A stretch of 64,000 nucleotides of DNA from Phytobacter ursingii. GTDB lineage: Bacteria > Pseudomonadota > Gammaproteobacteria > Enterobacterales > Enterobacteriaceae. The stretch is taken from positions 930,001-994,000 of the forward strand of contig CABDWT010000004.1 of assembly GCA_901456055.1 (NCBI GenBank). Direction: 5' to 3'. Position numbers and translations under genes: made by a program. Numbering within the stretch: the first letter of the stretch is position 1; every line of letters begins with the position of its first letter. The notes under the pieces were generated by a model. It searched no databases. It worked only from the letters and a program-made list of their open reading frames with translations, and was not told the origin of the DNA. This document shows positions 27,930 through 37,028 of the stretch, in pieces.

Positions 27930-29162
27930 ATGGCAAAGGTATCACTGGAGAAAGACAAGATTAAATTTCTGCTCGTCGAAGGGGTGCATCAGAAAGCACT
28001 CGATAGCCTTCGTGCGGCAGGTTACACCAACATCGAGTATCACAAAGGCGCGCTCGACAGTGAGCAGCTCAAAGAGTCTATCCGTGATGCCCACTTCATT
28101 GGCATTCGATCCCGTACTAACCTGACCGAAGATGTTATTGCCGCAGCTGAGAAACTGGTAGCGATTGGTTGCTTCTGTATCGGTACCAACCAGGTCAATC
28201 TGGATGCGGCGGCACAACGCGGTATCCCGGTCTTTAACGCCCCGTTCTCTAACACGCGTTCCGTGGCGGAACTGGTGATTGGCGAGCTGTTACTGCTGAT
28301 GCGCGGTATTCCGGAAGCGAACGCCAAAGCGCACCGCGGTATCTGGAACAAACTTGCCGTGGGCTCTTACGAAGCGCGCGGTAAAAAACTGGGCATTATT
28401 GGTTATGGCCACATCGGCACCCAGCTTGGCATTCTGGCCGAGTCACTCGGCATGCACGTTTATTTCTACGATATTGAAAGCAAATTGCCGCTGGGTAACG
28501 CGACCCAGGTTCAGCACCTGTCCGACCTGCTCAACATGAGCGATGTTGTCAGCCTGCACGTGCCGGAAAATGCTTCGACCAAAAATATGATGGGCGCGGA
28601 AGAGCTGGCGCTGATGAAGCCAGGCGCGCTGCTGATCAACGCCGCACGTGGTACGGTGGTTGATATTCCGGCGTTGTGCGATGCGCTTAAGCGTAAACAT
28701 CTGGCGGGTGCGGCAATTGACGTGTTCCCGACTGAGCCTGCCACTAACAGCGATCCGTTTAATTCACCGCTTTGCGAATTTGATAACGTGATTTTGACGC
28801 CGCATATTGGCGGTTCAACGCAAGAAGCGCAGGAAAACATTGGTCTGGAAGTCGCGGGTAAACTGATTAAGTACTCTGATAACGGCTCTACGCTCTCTGC
28901 CGTTAACTTCCCGGAAGTGTCGCTGCCGCTGCACGGCGGCCGTCGTCTGCTGCATATCCACGAAAACCGCCCAGGCGTACTGACCGCCATCAACCAGATC
29001 TTCGCTGGCGACGGCATCAACATTGCTGCTCAGTATCTGCAAACGACACCGTATATGGGCTACGTGGTTATCGATATCGAAGCCGAAGAAGATGTGGCGC
29101 AAAAAGCGCTGCAGAGCATGAAAGCGATTCCGGGTACGATCCGCGCACGTCTGCTGTACTGA
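27930..29162 (+). CDS. serA: D-3-phosphoglycerate dehydrogenase
   Basis: 410 residues, as in E. coli SerA. It catalyses the first step of serine synthesis and is feedback-inhibited by serine. The NAD-binding domain has G-Y-G-H-I-G near 158-163. The catalytic Arg (A-R-G-T), Glu (T-E-P) and His (P-H-I-G-G-S-T) are present, and the C-terminal ACT domain (about 335-410) begins L-L-H-I-H-E-N-R-P-G. The 265 bases upstream are AT-rich, as expected for a promoter under Lrp control; no site is individually claimed. Confidence 0.98.
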   Translation: MAKVSLEKDKIKFLLVEGVHQKALDSLRAAGYTNIEYHKGALDSEQLKESIRDAHFIGIRSRTNLTEDVIAAAEKLVAIGCFCIGTNQVNLDAAAQRGIPVFNAPFSNTRSVAELVIGELLLLMRGIPEANAKAHRGIWNKLAVGSYEARGKKLGIIGYGHIGTQLGILAESLGMHVYFYDIESKLPLGNATQVQHLSDLLNMSDVVSLHVPENASTKNMMGAEELALMKPGALLINAARGTVVDIPALCDALKRKHLAGAAIDVFPTEPATNSDPFNSPLCEFDNVILTPHIGGSTQEAQENIGLEVAGKLIKYSDNGSTLSAVNFPEVSLPLHGGRRLLHIHENRPGVLTAINQIFAGDGINIAAQYLQTTPYMGYVVIDIEAEEDVAQKALQSMKAIPGTIRARLLY

Positions 29163-29194
29163 TTCGGTGTAATGCCGGATGCCGTGATAAACAC

Positions 29195-29225
29195 AAAACG
29201 GCAACCTCAGGGTTGCCGTTTTTTC
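29195..29225 (+). terminator. Intrinsic terminator of serA
   Basis: aaaacggcaacc pairs with ggttgccgtttt over tcag, followed by tttt. Confidence 0.9.
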
Positions 29226-29264
29226 TGTGTTCTCCTTCACCCACAGGGTGAAGGCGTCTTTCAT

Positions 29265-29861
29265 TCACCAACTCCACAATGTCGATGGCGTCACCACCGC
29301 AGGTAGTGGAATATCCCACTCTTGCGCAGGAAGCACATCAACATGCTGACAATCATGCGCGTAACCAACGGGCTGAAGAGAATATCTCTGCCAGTTTTGC
29401 AATGTTCTGTCGTAAAAGCCGCCGCCCATCCCCAGCCGTTGTCCCTGGCTGTCAAAGGCAACCAGCGGGGTTATCAGGACATCTAACTGAGCAAGCGGTA
29501 ACACATCGCGCACGTCGAGTTTCGGTTCCTGAATTTTCAGACGATTGATAACCAGCTCGCTATGCGGATGGTATTGCAAAAAAAGCAGGTTGCCAGGGCT
29601 GAACGGATGCAGTACCGGGAGATAAACGCGTTTGCCGCTGCGCCAGAGCTGTTCGATAAGTGGTTGGGTATCCAGTTCGCCATCGAAGGAGAGAAAAAGG
29701 GCGACGGTATGTGCCATCACGACCGGCGGATAAGCCATCATGCGCGCTGCCGCTGCAACCGAAAACTGTTCCTGTTGCTCAGCGGTAAGGGCGCGACGAC
29801 GCTGCCGTATGATTTTACGGATTTCCTGACGTGATGGGGGAAGCGCAGAAAGTTGTGTCAT
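29265..29861 (-). CDS. fau: 5-formyltetrahydrofolate cyclo-ligase
   Basis: 198 residues. It converts 5-formyltetrahydrofolate to 5,10-methenyltetrahydrofolate with ATP, recycling an inhibitory folate. Family motifs are I-R-Q-R-R-R-A-L at the N-terminus, Y-L-P-V-L near 87 and the phosphate loop R-L-G-M-G-G-G-F-Y-D-R near 140. It is the gene known as ygfA, directly downstream of the 6S RNA gene and cotranscribed with it in E. coli. The start is the first ATG; a shorter form beginning near I-I-R-Q-R is possible, because E. coli annotations have differed. Confidence 0.93.
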   Translation of the reverse strand: MTQLSALPPSRQEIRKIIRQRRRALTAEQQEQFSVAAAARMMAYPPVVMAHTVALFLSFDGELDTQPLIEQLWRSGKRVYLPVLHPFSPGNLLFLQYHPHSELVINRLKIQEPKLDVRDVLPLAQLDVLITPLVAFDSQGQRLGMGGGFYDRTLQNWQRYSLQPVGYAHDCQHVDVLPAQEWDIPLPAVVTPSTLWSW

Positions 29862-29880
29862 GGTACCAGGTAGAAAGAAG

Positions 29881-30063
29881 GGAATCTCCGAGATGCCGCC
29901 GCAGGCTGTAACCCTTGAACCCTTGGTTCAAGGTGAATGTGTCGTCATAGTTTTAAGGCTTCTCGGACGGACCGAGCATGCTCACCAACCATGGAGCGCC
30001 ACATTCTTGTGGTATGAAATATCGGCTCAGGGGACTGGCCCGCTTGCGAACATCTCAGAGAAA
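29881..30063 (-). ncRNA. ssrS: 6S RNA
   Basis: 183 bases on the reverse strand that I recognise as 6S RNA. It begins atttctctgagatgttcgca and ends at ggagattcc. The closing stem, the conserved central bubble region and the 3' half with the ccttgaacc/ggttcaagg pairing are intact. 6S RNA mimics an open promoter and sequesters sigma-70 RNA polymerase in stationary phase. It lies 19 bases upstream of fau, the usual enteric arrangement. Confidence 0.97.
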
Positions 30064-30105
30064 TTTTTTCTTCACGGTCACTCTACCATAGTTAACCTTG
30101 AAGTG

Positions 30106-30468
<363 letters not shown>

Positions 30469-30659
30469 TCACACCCGAGTCCTGGCTGCGAAGGGGCGTC
30501 ACTATAGCCACCCTGGTGAGAGGATTCAAGCTCTTTGCTATACCTTAAATTCACTCATAGTGCATGCAAAGGCATGTAACGTGAAGCATGACGGGTATAT
30601 CACCAGGGTCCAAAGTGGTAGCATACCATGAATATTCTCCCCAACGACGATGAATGCGC

Positions 30660-31238
30660 ATGTCTATACAGAACGAAATACCTGGTTACAACGATGTAGG
30701 CCAGTTGCTCAATCAGCAAGGTGTTGGACTGATTCCTGCGGAAATGCACGGGCTTATCGCGGGGATGCTTTGTGGCGGGAACAACGACAGCTCCTGGCAG
30801 CCATTGTTGCATGATTTGACCAATGAAGGGCTGGCATTTGGCCATGAGCTCGCACAGGCGTTGCGCAGCATGCATGCCGCTACCAGCGACTCACTGGAAG
30901 ATGACGGTTTCCTGTTCCAGCTTTACCTGCCGACTGGCGATGACGTGAGCGTGTTTGATCGTGCCGATGCGCTGGCAGGCTGGGTTAACCACTTTCTGCT
31001 GGGGCTTGGTGTCACGCAGCCTAAACTCGACAAAGTAACCGGCGAAACCGGTGAAGCGATTGACGATCTGCGTAACATCGCCTTGCTCGGTTATGACGAA
31101 GATGAAGATCAGGAAGAGCTGGAGATGTCGCTCGAAGAGATCATCGAATATGTGCGCGTTGCGGCGCTGTTGTGCCATGACACATTTACCCGCCCGCAGC
31201 CAACCGCGCCAGAAGTGCGTAAGCCAACCCTGCATTAA
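30660..31238 (+). CDS. ygfB: UPF0149 family protein YgfB
   Basis: 192 residues, start M-S-I-Q-N-E two codons inside the longest frame. The all-helical UPF0149 domain covers the protein, with the G-L-I-x-G-M-L-C-G signature near 32-40 and a very acidic helix [10 protein letters not shown] near 150. Its Pseudomonas homologue controls antibiotic-resistance genes through AlpA; the enteric role is not settled. It is the first gene of a tight run with pepP, ubiH and ubiI. Confidence 0.93.
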   Translation: MSIQNEIPGYNDVGQLLNQQGVGLIPAEMHGLIAGMLCGGNNDSSWQPLLHDLTNEGLAFGHELAQALRSMHAATSDSLEDDGFLFQLYLPTGDDVSVFDRADALAGWVNHFLLGLGVTQPKLDKVTGETGEAIDDLRNIALLGYDEDEDQEELEMSLEEIIEYVRVAALLCHDTFTRPQPTAPEVRKPTLH

Positions 31239-31262
31239 TCTATTCCGCTCAGAGGAGGTGTC

Positions 31263-32579
31263 ATGACACAGCTTGAGTTTCTCCGACGCCGTCAGGCGTT
31301 GCTGGCGCAAATGGCCCCAGCCAGCGCGGCGCTTATTTTCGCGGCGCCGGAGGTGACCCGCAGTGCCGACAGTGAATACCCGTATCGTCAGAACAGCGAC
31401 TTTTGGTATTTCACCGGTTTTAATGAACCGGAAGCGGTACTGGTGCTGATTAAAAGTGATGATACCCATAATCACAGCGTCCTGTTTAACCGGATACGTG
31501 ATAAAACGGCGGAAATCTGGTTTGGCCGTCGACTCGGGCAAGAGGCAGCGCCAGAAAAACTGGGTGTGGACAAAGCGCTGGCATTTCCGGAAATAGGCAA
31601 GCATCTTTATCAATTGCTCAACGGCCTGGACGCGGTCTATCACGCCCAGGGCGAATACGCCTATGCCGATGAGATTGTCTTTGCCGCCCTGGATAAACTG
31701 CGTAAAGGCTCTCGACAGAATCTCACTGCTCCGGCCACCGTGACCGACTGGCGACCTATCGTGCATGAAATGCGTCTGTTCAAGTCTGCCGAAGAAATCG
31801 ACGTGATGCGTCGCGCCGGTGAGATTTCTGCGCTGGCACATACCCGCGCCATGCAAACCTGTAAACCCGGGATGTTTGAATACCAGCTTGAAGGCGAAAT
31901 CCACCACGAGTTCAACCGTCACGGCGCACGTTTCCCGTCCTATACCACTATCGTCGGTGCCGGGGAGAACGGCTGTATTTTGCATTACACCGAAAACGAA
32001 AGCGTGATGCGTGATGGTGATCTGGTGTTGATTGACGCTGGTTGCGAATACATGGGTTATGCCGGTGATATTACCCGCACTTTCCCGGTAAACGGCACAT
32101 TCAGCCCGGCGCAGCGTGAAGTGTATGACATTGTCCTGGAATCCCTGGAAACGGCTCTGCGCCTGTTCCGACCCGGCACCTCGATTCAGGAAGTGAACGG
32201 TGAAGTGGTACGCATCATGGTGACCGGGCTGGTGAAACTGGGCATTCTTAAGGGCGAAGTTGAGATGTTGGTTGCCGAGAATGCGCATCGCCCCTTCTTT
32301 ATGCATGGTCTGAGCCACTGGCTGGGGCTGGATGTCCATGATGTCGGCGTTTACGGTCAGGATCGTTCACGTATCCTTGAACCGGGAATGGTGTTGACCG
32401 TCGAGCCCGGTCTCTATATTGCCCCTGATGCGGATGTCCCCCAGGCGTATCGCGGCATCGGCATTCGTGTGGAAGATGATATTGTGATCACCGAAAACGG
32501 TAATGAAAACCTCACCGCCAGCGTCGTCAAAAAAGCCGACGATATTGAGGCGCTGATGGCAGCGGCACGTCGCTTATGA
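31263..32579 (+). CDS. pepP: Xaa-Pro aminopeptidase P
   Basis: 438 residues, three shorter than E. coli PepP at the N-terminus. It removes N-terminal residues preceding proline. The C-terminal pita-bread domain holds the dinuclear metal site: Asp in L-I-D-A-G and in A-G-D-I-T-R, His in H-G-L-S-H-W-L-G, and Glu in T-V-E-P-G-L-Y and in R-V-E-D-D. An AGGAGG ribosome site is present. The stop overlaps the ubiH start by 4 bases. Confidence 0.96.
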   Translation: MTQLEFLRRRQALLAQMAPASAALIFAAPEVTRSADSEYPYRQNSDFWYFTGFNEPEAVLVLIKSDDTHNHSVLFNRIRDKTAEIWFGRRLGQEAAPEKLGVDKALAFPEIGKHLYQLLNGLDAVYHAQGEYAYADEIVFAALDKLRKGSRQNLTAPATVTDWRPIVHEMRLFKSAEEIDVMRRAGEISALAHTRAMQTCKPGMFEYQLEGEIHHEFNRHGARFPSYTTIVGAGENGCILHYTENESVMRDGDLVLIDAGCEYMGYAGDITRTFPVNGTFSPAQREVYDIVLESLETALRLFRPGTSIQEVNGEVVRIMVTGLVKLGILKGEVEMLVAENAHRPFFMHGLSHWLGLDVHDVGVYGQDRSRILEPGMVLTVEPGLYIAPDADVPQAYRGIGIRVEDDIVITENGNENLTASVVKKADDIEALMAAARRL

Positions 32580-33754
32580 GTGTACTTATTGTTGGTGGCG
32601 GTATGGCGGGCGCGACGCTCGCACTGTCGATTTCGCATTTAACCGGTGGCCGTCTTCCTGTTCATTTGATTGAAGCGACCGAACCGAGCTCTCAGGACCA
32701 TCCCGGTTTTGATGCGCGCGCTATCGCGCTTGCGGCGGGCACATGCCAGCAGCTCGCGCGAGTGGGGATCTGGTCGCATATCGCCGAGAAAGCCACGCCG
32801 ATCACCACCGTGCATGTCAGCGATCGCGGGCATGCCGGTTTTGTGACGCTTGATGCGGATGATTATCGCGTTGAGGCTCTCGGCCAGGTAGTGGAATTGC
32901 ATGATGTCGGTACCCGTCTTTTCAGCCTTCTGAAAAAAGCGCCTGGCGTGACGCTCCACTGTCCGGCACGGGTGAGCTTCTTCTCCAGGGATGAGGATCG
33001 CGTGGCGGTCGCCCTGGAGAGCGGTGAGACGATTAATGGAACCCTGTTGGTCGCCGCTGATGGTTCCCGCTCTGCGCTGGGCGTGCAATGTGGCATCAGT
33101 TGGCAACAGGCTCCCTATCAGCAGGTCGCGGTGATTGCTAACGTAACGACCTCGCAGGCGCATCAGGGGCGCGCGTTTGAGCGTTTTACTGCTCACGGTC
33201 CGTTGGCAATGCTGCCGATGTCCCAGGGACGTTGCTCGCTGGTGTGGTGTCACCCGCTCGAAAAACAGGAGCAAATTCTGAGCTGGAGCGATGAGACGTT
33301 CTGCCATGAGTTGCAAAAAGCCTTTGGCTGGCGACTGGGCCGAATTGTGCAGGCGGGAGCTCGTAACGCTTATCCGCTTTCGCTTTCCACCGCCTCTTCA
33401 CCCATTTCACATCGCACTGTACTGGTTGGTAATGCTGCGCAGACGCTCCACCCGATTGCCGGGCAGGGCTTTAACCTGGGGATGCGTGATGTGATGAGCC
33501 TGGCTGAAACGCTGGCTGATGCCTGGGCGCAGCAGCAGGATGTGGGCGGTTATCGCGTGCTGACGCGTTATCGCGATCGCCGCCATGATGATAAGTGCGC
33601 TACGATTGGCGTGACAGATGGGTTAGTGCATCTTTTTGCTAATCGCTGGGCGCCACTGGTGGTCGGGCGTAACGTCGGTTTGATGGCAATGGAATTATTT
33701 ACCCCGGCGCGTGATGCGCTGGCGCAGCGTACCCTTGGCTGGGTGGCGCGTTAA
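32576..33754 (+). CDS. ubiH: 2-octaprenyl-6-methoxyphenol hydroxylase UbiH
   Basis: 392 residues. It is an FAD-dependent monooxygenase of ubiquinone synthesis (C4 hydroxylation). The FAD dinucleotide motif V-G-G-G-M-A-G-A is at 5-12, the D-G motif (A-D-G-S-R-S) is near 160, and the second FAD motif G-N-A-A-Q-T-L-H-P-I-A-G-Q-G is near 286-300. ATGA overlap with pepP indicates translational coupling. Confidence 0.96.
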   Translation: MSVLIVGGGMAGATLALSISHLTGGRLPVHLIEATEPSSQDHPGFDARAIALAAGTCQQLARVGIWSHIAEKATPITTVHVSDRGHAGFVTLDADDYRVEALGQVVELHDVGTRLFSLLKKAPGVTLHCPARVSFFSRDEDRVAVALESGETINGTLLVAADGSRSALGVQCGISWQQAPYQQVAVIANVTTSQAHQGRAFERFTAHGPLAMLPMSQGRCSLVWCHPLEKQEQILSWSDETFCHELQKAFGWRLGRIVQAGARNAYPLSLSTASSPISHRTVLVGNAAQTLHPIAGQGFNLGMRDVMSLAETLADAWAQQQDVGGYRVLTRYRDRRHDDKCATIGVTDGLVHLFANRWAPLVVGRNVGLMAMELFTPARDALAQRTLGWVAR

Positions 33755-33770
33755 GGTCCAGGAGTTATTT

Positions 33771-34973
33771 GTGCAAAGTGTTGATGTGGCGATTGTAGGC
33801 GGCGGCATGGTGGGACTGGCGCTGGCCTGTGGATTACAGGGCAGTGGCCTGCGCGTGGCGGTGCTGGAACAGCATGCGCCCGTCCCCCTGGAAGAGGATG
33901 CCCCTGCGCAACTGCGTGTTTCGGCGATCAATGCCGCAAGCGAAAAATTGCTGACGCGCCTTGGCGTCTGGTCGTCGATTGTTGCCCATCGCGCCAGCTG
34001 TTATCACGGCATGGAAGTGTGGGATAAAGACAGCTTTGGCCGGATTGCTTTTGACGATCAGAGCATGGGTTACAGCCATCTCGGTCATATTATTGAAAAC
34101 AGCGTTATCCATCAGGCGTTGTGGAACAAAGCCCATCAGTGTTCGGATGTGTCAATCCTTGCGCCAGCGGAGCTGCAGCAAGTGGCCTGGGGTGAAAACG
34201 AAGCGTTTCTTACCCTCAAGGATGGCGGCATGCTTACCGCCCGACTGGTCGTCGGTGCTGATGGCGCCAACTCATGGTTACGCAACAAAGCCGATATCCC
34301 GCTGACCTTCTGGGATTACAACCATCATGCGCTGGTGGCGACTATCCGTACCGATGAGCCACATCAGGCTATCGCGCGGCAGGTTTTCCACGATGAAAGC
34401 ATCCTCGCGTTTCTGCCGTTGGCCGATCCGCACTTGTGTTCCATTGTCTGGTCGCTGCCGCCTGAACGGGCAGAGCAAATGCAACAGGCAGACGCAGAGG
34501 CATTCAATCAGGCGCTGTGCGTTGCGTTTGATAACCGCCTTGGGTTGTGCCGTGTGGAAAGCGAGCGGCAGGTTTATCCGCTGACCGGACGCTACGCGCG
34601 TCATTTTGCCGGGCATCGCCTGGCATTGATGGGCGACGCGGCGCACACCATTCATCCCCTTGCCGGGCAGGGCGTTAACTTGGGCTTTATGGATGCGGCC
34701 GAACTGGTGAGCGAACTCAAGCGGTTGCACGGTCAGGGCAAAGATATTGGTCAGCATATGTATCTGCGTCGTTACGAACGCAGCCGTAAACACAGTGCCG
34801 CACTGATGCTGGCCGGAATGCAGGGTTTCCGCGAATTGTTTTCCGGCACCCACCCGGCGAAAAAGCTGTTCCGCGACATTGGACTGAAACTGGCGGATAC
34901 ATTGCCAGGGGTAAAACCCCAGTTGCTTCGCCAGGCGATGGGGCTGAATGACCTCCCACAGTGGTTGCGTTAA
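33771..34973 (+). CDS. ubiI: 2-octaprenylphenol hydroxylase UbiI
   Basis: 400 residues from a GTG start at 33771 preceded by caggag; the longer frame overlapping ubiH is not needed. It is homologous to UbiH and hydroxylates C5 of the ubiquinone ring under aerobic conditions. Seen: the FAD motif V-G-G-G-M-V-G-L at 9-16, G-A-D-G-A-N-S near 165, and G-D-A-A-H-T-I-H-P-L-A-G-Q-G-V-N-L-G-F-M near 290. It was formerly visC. It is last in the ygfB-pepP-ubiH-ubiI run. Confidence 0.96.
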   Translation: MQSVDVAIVGGGMVGLALACGLQGSGLRVAVLEQHAPVPLEEDAPAQLRVSAINAASEKLLTRLGVWSSIVAHRASCYHGMEVWDKDSFGRIAFDDQSMGYSHLGHIIENSVIHQALWNKAHQCSDVSILAPAELQQVAWGENEAFLTLKDGGMLTARLVVGADGANSWLRNKADIPLTFWDYNHHALVATIRTDEPHQAIARQVFHDESILAFLPLADPHLCSIVWSLPPERAEQMQQADAEAFNQALCVAFDNRLGLCRVESERQVYPLTGRYARHFAGHRLALMGDAAHTIHPLAGQGVNLGFMDAAELVSELKRLHGQGKDIGQHMYLRRYERSRKHSAALMLAGMQGFRELFSGTHPAKKLFRDIGLKLADTLPGVKPQLLRQAMGLNDLPQWLR

Positions 34974-35394
34974 CTGCATCACATTTTCCCTTCCCCCTGG
35001 CGGGAAGGGAGACCCTCCCTCATTTGAAAAATTCTAATTTCACCTCATTTTTCAGATTAGTTTTTCTCATCTCTTGTTTTTTCTCTGTCGGGAAAATTAT
35101 CTCTTTTGCAGTGGTAAATATCGCTTAATGCGATAGTTTTCCGACCTGAGTGATTCTTCATGCGCCATTTTGCGCTCAACACTGGTTTAATATTCTGTAG
35201 GGGTTTTTGCTAAAAATGGTCATAAGCTAATGTGATGACCCATTTTCTCTTATGGTTAAGTGCCCCTTTCGGTGATAAGTTCAGGCGAAAGTGAACGTTT
35301 GCGTCGGCGACCGGGATCGGAGTCGACGTCTTGTCATGCGGTGAATTTTTCGCCGCTGAAAACGTGAAAGCCCCGCTTACTCGACGAGGAAAAG
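34974..35394 (+). promoter_or_regulatory. Control region of the gcvTHP operon
   Basis: 421 bases without a gene. The left edge has a small hairpin (cttccccctggcgggaag). The middle is AT-rich (about 35020-35130), as expected for GcvA and Lrp binding. A PurR-like box lies at 35289-35304, reading acgcaaacgttcactt on the reverse strand, close to the purine operator consensus. E. coli gcvTHP is controlled by GcvA, GcvR, Lrp and PurR; only the PurR box can be pointed to with confidence here. No glycine riboswitch is seen. Confidence 0.6.
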
Positions 35395-36489
35395 ATGGCC
35401 CAGCAGACTCCTTTATATGAACAACACACGCTGTGCGGCGCACGCATGGTGGATTTCCATGGCTGGATGATGCCGTTGCATTACGGCTCGCAAATTGATG
35501 AACACCACGCGGTACGTACTGATGCGGGCATGTTTGATGTATCGCACATGACAATTGTCGATTTACGCGGCAGCCGTACCCGGGAATTCTTGCGCTATCT
35601 GCTGGCAAATGACGTAGCGAAGCTCACCAAACCCGGCAAGGCGCTATACTCCGGAATGCTGAATGCGTCGGGCGGCGTCATTGATGACCTCATCGTCTAC
35701 TACTTCACCGACGATTTCTTCCGCCTCGTTGTAAACTCCGCCACCCGCGAAAAAGACCTCTCCTGGATTACCCAACACGCTGAACCTTTTGCCATTGACA
35801 TCACCGTTCGTGACGATCTGTCGTTGATTGCGGTTCAGGGGCCAAACGCGCAGGCCAAAGCCGCTACCCTTTTCACTGACGAACAGCGTCAGGCAGTAGA
35901 AGGCATGAAGCCGTTCTTTGGCGTTGAATCTGGTGATCTGTTTATCGCGACCACAGGCTATACCGGCGAAGCGGGTTATGAAATCGCGCTGCCGAACGAA
36001 CAGGCTGCGGATTTCTGGCAAAAACTGGTGAAAGCAGGCGTCAGGCCTTGTGGCCTCGGCGCGCGCGATACGCTGCGTCTTGAAGCGGGCATGAACTTGT
36101 ACGGGCAGGAGATGGATGAGGGCGTTTCGCCCCTCGCAGCCAATATGGGCTGGACCATCGCCTGGGAACCGGCAGACCGGGATTTTATCGGTCGCGAGGC
36201 GCTCGAGTTACAGCGCGAGAAAGGCACCGAACACCTGGTTGGTCTGATCATGACCGAGAAAGGCGTGCTGCGTAACGAATTGCCGGTGCGGTTCACCGAT
36301 GTCCACGGTAACGCGCAAGAAGGCGTGATCACCAGCGGCACTTTCTCCCCGACGCTGGGCTACAGTATTGCACTGGCGCGTGTGCCTGCGGGCATTGGCG
36401 ATACGGCAATCGTTCAGATCCGTAATCGTGAAATGCCGGTAAAAGTGACGAAACCTATTTTTGTACGCGCTGGCAAAGCCGTCGCGTGA
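35395..36489 (+). CDS. gcvT: Glycine cleavage system T protein (aminomethyltransferase)
   Basis: 364 residues, as in E. coli. It transfers the methylene group from aminomethyl-lipoyl H protein to tetrahydrofolate, releasing ammonia. The catalytic Asp lies in the F-D-V-S-H-M motif near 45-50. The folate pocket G-Y-T-G-E-A-G-Y-E is near 193-201, and a C-terminal GCV_T domain follows. An acgaggaaaag ribosome site precedes the ATG. It is the first gene of gcvTHP. Confidence 0.97.
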   Translation: MAQQTPLYEQHTLCGARMVDFHGWMMPLHYGSQIDEHHAVRTDAGMFDVSHMTIVDLRGSRTREFLRYLLANDVAKLTKPGKALYSGMLNASGGVIDDLIVYYFTDDFFRLVVNSATREKDLSWITQHAEPFAIDITVRDDLSLIAVQGPNAQAKAATLFTDEQRQAVEGMKPFFGVESGDLFIATTGYTGEAGYEIALPNEQAADFWQKLVKAGVRPCGLGARDTLRLEAGMNLYGQEMDEGVSPLAANMGWTIAWEPADRDFIGREALELQREKGTEHLVGLIMTEKGVLRNELPVRFTDVHGNAQEGVITSGTFSPTLGYSIALARVPAGIGDTAIVQIRNREMPVKVTKPIFVRAGKAVA

Positions 36490-36514
36490 TTCATTCTTAT
36501 TTGGAGAGTTAGTG

Positions 36515-36904
36515 ATGAGCAAAGTACCTGCAGAATTGAAATACAGCAAAGAACACGAGTGGCTGCGTAAAGAAGCGGATGGCACCTACACCGTCGGTAT
36601 CACTGAACATGCGCAGGAATTGTTGGGCGACATGGTGTTTGTTGACCTGCCAGAAGTGGGTGCAACCGTTGCTGCTGGCGATGATTGCGCCGTCGCCGAA
36701 TCAGTTAAAGCGGCTTCCGATATTTATGCCCCGATCAGCGGAGAAATCGTTGCTGTCAACGAGACTCTGGGCGATGCGCCGGAGCAGGTTAACAGCGAGC
36801 CTTATGGCGAAGGCTGGATTTTCAAAATCAAAGCCAGCGACGAAGCAGAAGTTGATGCGCTGCTGAATGCAACAGAATACGAAGCACTGTTAGAAGACGA
36901 GTAA
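36515..36904 (+). CDS. gcvH: Glycine cleavage system H protein
   Basis: 129 residues, start M-S-K-V-P with a GGAGAG ribosome site. The lipoyl-bearing Lys65 is in the E-S-V-K-A motif. It shuttles the aminomethyl group between GcvP, GcvT and lipoamide dehydrogenase. It lies 25 bases after gcvT. Confidence 0.97.
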   Translation: MSKVPAELKYSKEHEWLRKEADGTYTVGITEHAQELLGDMVFVDLPEVGATVAAGDDCAVAESVKAASDIYAPISGEIVAVNETLGDAPEQVNSEPYGEGWIFKIKASDEAEVDALLNATEYEALLEDE

Positions 36905-36911
36905 TTGTTAA

Positions 36912-36991
36912 TCCCCCTCTCCCTTTGGGAGAGGGCAGGGGTGAGGGTGCCAATCTTCCCCTCACCCTAACCCTCTCCCGGAGGGAGAGGG
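36912..36991. repeat. Triple-hairpin intergenic repeat between gcvH and gcvP
   Basis: Three nested perfect stems: ccctctccc (36915-36923) with gggagaggg (36927-36935); ggggtgaggg (36938-36947) with cccctcaccc (36958-36967); ccctctccc (36971-36979) with gggagaggg (36983-36991). The element is nearly symmetric about its centre. It resembles the scattered ccctctccc-type intergenic repeats of enteric and other proteobacterial genomes and could set the ratio of H to P protein. Confidence 0.85.
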
Positions 36992-37028
36992 AACTTATAT
37001 TCACCGCACGTTTCAGGAACCATCGCTC

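Noticed and set aside
29163-29264. Sib-type antisense RNA and Ibs toxin between serA and fau, as in E. coli
   Set aside because: The gap is only about 100 bases, filled by the serA terminator; no small toxin frame or repeat is visible.
34974-35394. Glycine riboswitch ahead of gcvT
   Set aside because: No tandem aptamer-like structure seen, and enteric gcv operons use GcvA/GcvR instead.
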